NCBI GenBank assembly: GCA_963682055.1
Contig: OY821742.1
Span: 33,265,060-33,329,059 of the forward strand
Length of the DNA stretch: 64,000 nt
DNA from: Primula veris
Taxonomy: Eukaryota > Streptophyta > Magnoliopsida > Ericales > Primulaceae
Direction: 5' to 3'
Shown here: in pieces, positions 56,222 to 64,000 of the stretch
Position numbering within the stretch: position 1 is the first letter of the stretch
How the letters are laid out: each line of letters opens with the position of its first letter
Made by a program: the position numbers and the translations under genes
Notes under the pieces: generated by a model
The model's database searches: none
The model's input: only the letters and a program-made list of their open reading frames with translations
Told to the model about the DNA's origin: nothing

Positions 56222-57057
56222 TGAAATTTTGTTTGCCTAAGTTTCGAATGAAATTACGTGTTTTAGTTGGAGTCGGTTGTAGTATAGGTTGCAAATGAGT
56301 ATGTAACTCACATAAAAGTAAATAACGCATTTGTGATTTTTAACGAAGTTCGACTTCGCAAAGTCTACGTATTCGAAGTACGCACCTAGTATTTATTGAT
56401 ATTGAAAAAGCCTTCGATCGTCGACTTGAGTATTACAATACTTAATGAATCCCTCACTAGTATAAACATATCAAACTCTCACTCTTACCCAATCAATTAT
56501 CAATCTCACCATGACCTCCCATCGTGTTTTTTCTCTCAAGAATATTTTTTATCTCAATAATTTCGTGGGTTTCTTTCTCTCTCTTTGCTGTATATTCTAT
56601 GGTGTTGAAAGCCACGAAATAATGAGTCTAAATGGATTTATTTATAGCCTTACAAAGAAGTGCTAATTCATGACTAAATAGGAAGTATTTCCTTTTTGAT
56701 GTTTCATTTCTTGACAAGGAGTCTTATCTCCTTGCACTTCAAGTCTTCAATCCAATTAGTAAAAGATGTCTTTCTTGGTTTCTTCAATATTCCAAAATCA
56801 CTCCAGATCTCTTTTTACTTGGTCATCACGTTTTTTGCAACATCAAATCTCTTTTATCGAATCTTTCCATATTCTGTCCAGCAAAGTCGGTTGTTGCTTC
56901 GGTTGCAACTCACACCTGCAATTAATCACAACTTTACAACAACGTTACACATTAACTGTTAACATAATTAAAGTTCAATATAAGTTTACTCAATCTACTT
57001 TTGACATAATGGTGACAAATAAAGAGGTCACAAGAACTTTGTACTTCGGTCCTAACA
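56222..57057 (-). repeat. 5' LTR of the Sirevirus-like element
   Basis: About 836 bases, minus strand TGTTAGGACCGAAGTACAAA...AAATTTCA. Matches 53028-53713 over its right four fifths. Confidence 0.8.
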
Positions 57058-57620
57058 TTCTCATTTAATCCCCCAATACATACATGAGGTAATGTCCATA
57101 ACACTTTGTAATTTTCATTGAATTGATCATATCGGAACCCGTATATAGTGTTTCAATCAATCCATGAGTTATCCAGAGTCGACAACTACTTTGATTCTCC
57201 AGTAGATGAGTTCCATATAGAAATCCATATATTATTAATAAGTATAAAACAAGCCCATTACAAGAACCAAATATCGAAAGCAAACAACTTTGGTCCTTCA
57301 AGGTGTAATCAAGTTCAACGACATGATTCCTATTAATGTCCTAAATATCATATGGGGAATGCAATTTAGAATTAAGCAAGAATGACTTTAGACAATATAC
57401 ATATCGACCCGACCGAACACAAGCGTGTTTCACAATGAGTCTCTGGTGGGTATACTTGATTTATATTAGATGATTTATTGAGATGTGATCTAGTGAATCT
57501 CGGGTTCGAGATGAGATAGAGAAATGATTTAGAAACACACTTGAACGTGATTAAGGATTTGACAGGTAAACAAGACAATTATGATAAGGTGCATAATCCA
57601 CAACATTAATCCTAGGTAAA
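57058..57620 (-). pseudogene. F2 F-box pseudogene, second minus copy, truncated by the copia insertion
   Basis: Carries CLPVKSLITFKCVSKSFLYL and NPRFTRSHLNKSSN (57372-57578), then GSCNGLVLYLLIIYGF (57065-57301), closely matching 46090-46640. The C-terminal FBA part is replaced by the copia 5' LTR at 57057. Confidence 0.85.
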
Positions 57621-57889
57621 AGTTCTATTTACACCTAACAATTTGTTTTAACTGATCGTACAATGTTTTTTGAGCGTTGTTTTGAGAATTTCAAATTGGC
57701 TAGGAAAGTAGCTACTTTTGCCAAATGATGTGACGTATTGTTTTCTTTTTCTTTTTCTAATTGCTAGGATAAATAGCACAAGATTTTCTTTTTCCCACCA
57801 AGTAAAACTCAATATTAGGATGGTAGCAAGTCTTCTTCAATCTATTCATCATCCAAACCTCTTTAAAAATTGATCAAATTGTTAAGGTC

Positions 57890-58425
57890 GGAGTTTTTTT
57901 TTCTTAGGTTGTTTCCATCCTCGCACAAGAATCTAGATAAATCCTAAAAGAAATAATTTTGCTTGTGTTCGAAAAGGGGCTTGAGATCCACTGATTCGAT
58001 TTCATGGATACATATTTGAACATGGAACGAGATTCCGTACAAAGAAAAAGAAGGGCATGGTTTTTGACCAAATCTTTTATACCCACTTCTTATTTTCGTT
58101 TTATGTATCGAGGGTTTTCAAATTCAGTAGGAACCTCTAGCCCATGTTTTATTTTCTTTAGAAGAGCAATATCTTCAGATTCAACAATCTCGGGTGGGTC
58201 GTTGTCCTCGTTGTCACTCTTGGAGTCAGAACTACCATCATCGTAGCTAAAGTTGCCAGAGAAAGTAACTTTCTCTCTATTATCACTTTCTCTGTCTGGT
58301 GATTTGTTCTAATCTGAGCCGTCTTAGGATTTTCCTCTTCATATATTGGACTATGTAGCACTTTGGCAAAACTCATCCCAACTCACTATGTCATATGACT
58401 TGTGTGAATCGGAATTATTTTCCAT
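57890..58425 (-). pseudogene. F1 F-box-like pseudogene, copy C
   Basis: Start CAT at 58423-58425; acidic part with the TAG at 58309-58311 (minus) shared with copy A, plus its own stops and a deletion that removes several codons near 58320. The F-box part (GIKDLVKNHALLFLCTESRS, then KSNQWISSPF) is more decayed than in A. It contains the uninterrupted target site AGGAACCTCTAGCC where copy A has the solo LTR. Confidence 0.85.
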
Positions 58426-58814
58426 TTTTGCACTATCCTTAAGAGAAGAAGACGCCTACTTTGAGTATAAGATATATATAGAGAGAGAAACAAATGTTGT
58501 ATGTAAAAACAAACAATATGAATAAAACCTTATTTTATTTATTCTTGTAAAAATATGTATCCAACTGAAAAGAAGAAGTAATCTAATTAGAAGGAAAAAG
58601 AATAAATAAAATAAGCTTTTGTCAACAACACGCTAACAACAATTTATACATATATCAATTGTTGTTAGAGTGTTATTAACAAAAACTTATTTTATTTATT
58701 CTGGTTCCTTCTAATTAGATTACTTCTTCTTTTCAGTTGGATACATAATGTTACAAGAATAAATAAAATAAGCTTTTATTCATATATTGTTACATACAAC
58801 AAGATTTGTTTATG

Positions 58815-58848
<34 letters not shown>

Positions 58849-58875
58849 CTCTTTTTCTCTTAAGGATCGTGCAAA
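58426..58875. repeat. Palindromic spacer between F1 copies C and D
   Basis: Same palindrome as 49358-49763, centred near 58650, with a CT/TA microsatellite (58814-58850) on the right side only. Confidence 0.85.
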
Positions 58876-59390
58876 CATGGAAAAGAATTCCAATTCAGAC
58901 AAGTCATATGACATAGTGAGCTGGAATGAGTTGTGCAAGAGTGCTACAGAGTCCGATGAAGATAAAAATCCTAAGCACGAGATGGACGGTTCAGATTCAA
59001 ACAAATCCCCAGACCGAGAAAGCGATAATACGTAGAAAGTTAATTTCTCAAGTAAATCTAGCTACGACGATGGAAGTTCTGACTCCGGGAGTGACAACGA
59101 CCCGCCCGAAATGCTGAATCTGAAGATATTGCTCTCCTTAGGAAAAGAAAACGCGGGCTAGAGGTTCCTACTAAATTTGAAAACCCTCGATACATAAAAC
59201 AAAAAGAAGAAGTGGATATCAAATATTTGGTCAAAGACCATGCCCTTCTTTTTCTTCCCGTGAAATCTCTTTCCAGGTTAAAAGCAGTATCCATGGAGTG
59301 GAATCAGTGGATCTCAAGCCCCTTTTTCGAGGACAAGCAAACTTATTTCTTATGGAATTTACCTGTCTGCCAGACTGAAACCGCATGACC
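58876..59390 (+). pseudogene. F1 F-box-like pseudogene, copy D
   Basis: Keeps ATG at 58876 (MEKNSNSDKSYDIVSWNELC). A TAG at 59033-59035 interrupts the acidic part, and the one-base deletion of copy B recurs near 59110. The F-box part is otherwise well preserved (VKDHALLFLPVKSLSRLKAV, WNQWISSPFFEDKQTYF). Followed by the third spacer copy. Confidence 0.85.
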
Positions 59391-59439
59391 CCACATACTA
59401 TCTATTGGCGAAGATGCTTACTGAGCCCGCACGTAACCA

Positions 59440-60366
59440 TTCTATCTAATCACAGGTAGTAGTAGTAGTACTATATATGTTTATATATATGTACATATAC
59501 TTTTCTGTTTGGTCTACTTTTTCCCCTAGTATATAAGACTTTAATTAAATTGTCAATTTTATACTTGTTTGTTAGTATGATTTTCCAGCCTCTTATGTAT
59601 AATATTAGGATTTGTAAGGAATGTTGGCGGGGTTGTATTGGGCTTTTTTGATTGCAGCTTTTAATTATCTGTCTGATTTGTTATTTGCTTGTATATTCAA
59701 ATGCATTTGGTTGATCAATTTAAAGTTTTATTTGGTTTTCTCACATGAAAAAATAAAAGTTCTTTTACTTGTACTACCCTTTTCTGTGATATTAGTCTGG
59801 ACTTGGAGTAACCCAACTTTTTATCAATTTTGTTTTATTATGTATAAGATTTTTTCAAATGAAGTATTTTTCATCATTTATGGTAATATTTTCAATTTTC
59901 AGTCTGTCCTAGCTTATTTACGTCGAATAAGCAGTGAAACAAGCTAGATAAATTTGATTTGGACAAGAATGTATGTTTCTACTGAATATTTGTATGCAAT
60001 AACTTTAATGTATAAATATCTTGATCTTGAAGATCTAGCTGGTTTTAATTTTGTTACCCTCTGCAAATTATGTATACGATTTTTTCAAATTTCTTGACAC
60101 ATTTCTGGTAATACTTTTCATTTTTCAGTCTGACGCAGGCACACAGCTGATATGAATCTTGTGCTATCAATTACACTTTGCTCTGATTTGTTTTTTTCAA
60201 TTCCATTTTCATATTTTGACAACGTATATTCAGTTTTTTCCCTAACTGGTAGTAATCTTTTTATCTCCCACACGATACACTAAACTTATGAGTTTTTAGT
60301 TAAACATTGTCTTTAGACTTAAAGCCTAGTGACAATATTTATTTTGAAAGCTTTAATTAACTGGAC
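59440..60366 (+). repeat. Third copy of the F-box locus 3' spacer
   Basis: Collinear with 41210-42190 to TTTAATTAACTGG, after which both flanks differ. Confidence 0.8.
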
Positions 60367-61798
60367 ATATCGTGTGTTACACGGATTGGACAAGGCTTGA
60401 TATATTTCATTTATTTTTGTGATTGTTTATGAATTTTCTGGCGTATTAAGAACCAATAAATTATCATCTTGATTCTACTTTTTAAATATGAGCTCTTAAA
60501 CATGATAATGCTTATCGTTATAGAGCGCTGGATAGGGGAGGAAATAGGTAGCTAAATTGGTTGAAGCACCCACCATATTGAAAAAAAATCCAAAATTTTC
60601 CATATATTTTGTGGAAAATTGACGATTATAGCCTTTCATTATCCCCGTAATTACAAAAAAAATATAAACATGCAATTTATTCCAACCGACATTCAAATCC
60701 TAGTTCCGCCAGAAAATGGATTTGGCAAACTTTATGTCGTTACGTAAAACTTTTTATATTTGAGTGAGATACATCTCGGACTCAAGTAAAGGTTCTATGT
60801 TCAATATTCAAGTTAATGGTAAAACACGAAAAAGGAAAAGAGAATTAAATAAGAAATTTGGTTTCTTGTGTTTGAGAAATTGTAAATATGGGTTTAAATG
60901 TCTTTAATTGAATCTTAGTACGTTGTAGATACACGTGAGCCTCCCAGGATGCAATAGTTAGTTATGTCTGCTAATTTGTATTTCCAAATGCCTCGGATTT
61001 CTCTGGTTTCAGATTTTACAAAGAAATATGGATATCAAATGATTTAGTACGTTGTTTTTGTTTTAGTTGCATGTGTTTTCTCAGGGATTACCAACAAATT
61101 TCTGTTTCGGGAGCTTCAGATCTTCAACATGAAAATGTCATTAGTTAACATGTTTAATAACCTTCTTTTATACTCCAATACTTATACTATTCATTATATC
61201 CCTAAGATTATTCAATGTGAGATATAGTACAATGAACTTTTCTTACCATAGTCTACTTAATTAGTTCTAGCAGGTTAACTATTATAGTTTCATACCGTTG
61301 CTTCATGTTTCCCATACTTTTTATTGTTTAGGCTTGCGTACTTATTATATTTCTTTAAATGGAAACTTCTTGCACTTTCCAGAATAGAAAATAAATCATG
61401 AGTGTCGTCTCCAATATTTTGTAGTCCCAAATTGGATTTATAAAAGGTAGGATTTTAACTAGCTCTTCCACGAATAAAGTAAAAGTTTGGCTGGATATAA
61501 ACATTTAATCCGAAACTCTAATGGAGAGGGGGCGTCGACTAGTATTTTGAGGGCCTAAATCCGTCATGAAAATGAGATGTCACTAGATCACATTTCAACA
61601 ATGAACAATAGTAAATAGACTTGGGATGCAAGTTGAGGGTACTTCATAACCGATGGAGCTAGTTGGTTCGTGTGTATGTGCTGACTCGGTTTGCGGTGTA
61701 GCAAGGGTAGATTCGACTAGCATTGAGATCAGGTTGATGATTCATTTCGAAAGCGCAGACCCGCTTGTTTTATTAAGGGATCTACGAGGCTCACTGAT
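60367..61798. other. AT-rich spacer, nothing recognised
   Basis: No supported gene, RNA or transposon end. Confidence 0.5.
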
Positions 61799-62092
61799 TT
61801 GTTTAGTTGTGCACTTCAATTAGTGGATATGGGTATTCATGTATCATATTCAGAGACTCGAAAGAGTTGGGATGGTGCATTTGTTTCGAGAGAAATCAAA
61901 GACGATGAGAGTTTCTTTATGAAGGAGCAGACTTGGTTCTTGGTGGAGTTCTCCGAATTAGAAGTTGTTATTAGTATGTTGGTTTTCAAGAGGGATTTGG
62001 GGGTTCCTAGTGAAGACTTGTTTGACTACAAGGTGTTTTTTGGGACAAAGTCGATTGAACAATTGAAAGATAGTTGCCTCGATGAGGTATAA
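61799..62092 (+). CDS. Unrecognised 97-codon ORF, possibly an exon
   Basis: Open frame without an ATG at its start; TTTGTTTAG at 61798-61806 could be a splice acceptor. The product is acidic and of balanced, protein-like composition (VDMGIHVSYSETRKSWDGAF, EQTWFLVEFSELEVVISMLV, DYKVFFGTKSIEQLKDSCLD), unlike the surrounding AT-rich readings. It could be the last exon of a gene fragment or a transposon-captured piece. I do not recognise the family. Confidence 0.35.
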   Translation: MFSCALQLVDMGIHVSYSETRKSWDGAFVSREIKDDESFFMKEQTWFLVEFSELEVVISMLVFKRDLGVPSEDLFDYKVFFGTKSIEQLKDSCLDEV

Positions 62093-62450
62093 TCTTTACT
62101 TGTTAGTCATTTGTCAATTTGTTTAGCCTTGGTAGAATATTGGTATATCGAGTTGCTAGAGCTTGATATTGTGGAAGCTTATTTGCTTGGTTTTGTTTTG
62201 GGATCTTACTTGGCTCAACCCGAGTAGTTTGTTACTGTTGACTATTTGTAACCTTTCAAAAATTTCTGTATTCGTTTTTGATTTTATTATAGTGATAATA
62301 ATGGTGTACTTGTGTGTAAATTTGAAATATGTCATATTAATGAAATAGATATATAATAGTTTTAAGTGGTGTTGGTAATTAAGAATAACTGTATGGGCTG
62401 GAATAGTAATTAAATAAATTAAAAACCTAAACTCAAAGTAACTTATATTG

Positions 62451-62489
<39 letters not shown>

Positions 62490-64000
62490 GTAAAAGTTAC
62501 CCACGCGTTACGTGTGAGACACGTAATGGTATAAATCTCGTAATATATTTTATTTTAAAAATAATATTCAGATTTTGTATCATTTATTGTAGTTATGCGG
62601 GTTAAAACAAATTGTTAATTAATTCAGGCTACATTCGTAATTACGAAAATATAGTGAGGACAATTTGTTAATTAATTAGATTAGATACTTTGGTAATTAT
62701 TAATATAGAAGGGGGTATTTTTGGAAAAATTGGGCAAAATATGGCAGCCTCAACTTTTCTTTAATTTGTTTATATTAATAATATAATATACGTACGTTAC
62801 ATAACATGCACCCGCATATACATAATGAGAGAGATGAGCTAGAGTGAGCTGAGAGAAGAGAGAGAGACCAAATACGAAGTGAGGTCTATAGAAGAGGTCG
62901 GTGACTAGGCCAGATCATGCCGTAGTGATGTGTGGCAGTCATGGTGGTTTTTGGGTTTTCGATAGCCGCTTCGGGAGTCGATTAGGAGGTCGGCTGTCGA
63001 TTGGGAGGTCGGCTGTCGATTGGGAGGTCACCGATTTTCCATTTTGTATGATCCAATATGTTTTCTTTATCTACTACTTGATACCTTTCTAACTATGTAA
63101 TTATCGACCCTTCGTTTTTAGTTTTTAAATTATCATTTTTCTAGGGCTCAAGTCTAATCCGAAAATCAACAATTTATATTAATCGGTAGATGTTATTGAC
63201 TGCTTTTAGGGACCGTTTAGATGCCGTTAAGCTGCTGTCCAGATCTGGTATTTCTATTTTTTCAGGTTTTCGTCTTCGTTTGGCGGTTTACAAACGAGCT
63301 CTCGTTTGGTACGGTAAGGGGGAAGAAACCTATTTTATTTTAATATGTTTTATTTGTGTGTTTGTTTGTTTGTGTGTTTTCTTTCTTACGTGCTAGGTGT
63401 TGAATATAACATGTGCCATATGTTTTATTTGTTGATATTGGATTCTACATGAATTAATGTTAAATTAATGTTAAAGGTGAATTGCGATTTTATTTATTTA
63501 TAAAAACTCAATTTTGATTTAAAAAGGGTGAAGTGTTCAATTGTGAAATTGGTGATACCGTGATTAGTGTACATGTTGATCTTGTGTAAGTGAAGTGGTG
63601 AAACTGTGATAGTGATATGTGACTAAAAGTGACCAATTTATTTTGTGTTTTATTTATTTATTCATGGTGAAAGTGTGACACTGGTTTTTCGTGGTTTATT
63701 TTATATATATATATAGATAGATTTATTTATATATATATTGTGTTTTTGGGATTGTAGTACCAGTGTGCTTGTGTGTTGGGGCAACCATTGTACTTTGAGT
63801 CCCTACGCAATGGCTCTAAAGTGGGTACATTTGTACCAGTGTTTATAAGGCGGAGTTGTGTCATCTTATGATAAGATCCCGAAAACTTGCACAAGGATTA
63901 GTTATATCGGTATCATAGGGATAGTGCCCTTAAAGTCGGCCCCATATCTTACATCACATACGGTAGTGTCGAAGTGTGGGTGAGGTCTCATTGCACTTTT
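62093..64000. other. Unrecognised right flank with short repeats
   Basis: Holds a (TA)n run (62455-62486), a GA-rich leader-like stretch (62825-62880) and three tandem copies of GGAGGTCGGCTGTCGATT (62975-63030). The GC-richer end (63740-64000) could be part of another element running off the window. No gene is supported. Confidence 0.4.

Larger units (their letters stand above)
53028..57057 (-). mobile_element. Sirevirus-like Ty1/copia element, internally deleted, minus orientation
   Basis: A full LTR at 56222..57057 (5') and a truncated one at 53028..53713 (3') enclose, from right to left, PBS, gag, a zinc-knuckle region, a GAG-pre-integrase piece and the end of RNase H. Integrase and most of RT are missing between about 54480 and 54660. 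The 5' LTR lies directly in the F2 pseudogene; the 3' LTR has lost about 170 bases and abuts the E2 fragment. Confidence 0.85.

Overview
This window is plant nuclear DNA, most likely from a dicot. It is AT-rich, has long intergenic spaces, contains one intron-bearing Golgi glycosyltransferase gene with canonical GT/AG splice sites, and is otherwise filled with nested plant transposons (Ty3-type and Ty1/copia LTR elements, LINEs, a SINE, a CACTA element, MULE/hAT-type foldback elements, a Cassandra TRIM) and decayed gene fragments. No species can be named from the sequence alone.

Layout. (1) 1-4.08 kb: the 5' part of a minus-strand hydroxyproline O-galactosyltransferase / beta-1,3-galactosyltransferase gene (galectin-like domain plus GT31 domain). 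It runs off the left edge and has a foldback transposon in intron 1. (2) 4.08-7.9 kb: gene-free DNA with a three-copy degenerate tandem repeat, a foldback element and a small hAT-like MITE. (3) 7,905-21,196: one 13.3-kb LTR retrotransposon with perfect 5-bp target duplications (CTTTC). It lies in minus orientation, with gag next to the right-hand LTR and no recognisable pol. Most of its interior is a series of plus-strand (antisense to gag) coiled-coil ORFs, several with their own TATA box, plus a longer split gene resembling the plant 'putative gypsy-type transposon' (PF04195) family. A 1.4-kb solo LTR is nested in it. (4) 21.2-31.9 kb: a LINE remnant interrupted by a 4.86-kb CACTA element, then a second copy of the solo-LTR family that itself carries a 5'-truncated LINE insertion. 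(5) 33.2-38.8 kb: a heavily decayed copia element. (6) 40-60.4 kb: a locus of F-box pseudogenes in inverted and direct duplication, disrupted by a SINE, a MITE, a 1.9-kb solo LTR, a patchwork of gene fragments (TOPLESS, PHO2/UBC24-like E2, LINE ORF1), a complete Cassandra TRIM and an internally deleted Sirevirus-like copia element. (7) 60.4-64 kb: mostly unrecognised DNA with one 97-codon ORF.

Only the galactosyltransferase looks like a functional conserved host gene. The most unusual object is the 13.3-kb element: it appears to be a non-autonomous, Tat/Retand-like LTR retrotransposon that lost pol but keeps a battery of antisense coiled-coil minigenes. The F-box locus is the second: lesions shared between copies show that an inverted pair was duplicated as a block. 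Domain names rest on recognised residues and family knowledge; no database search was run.
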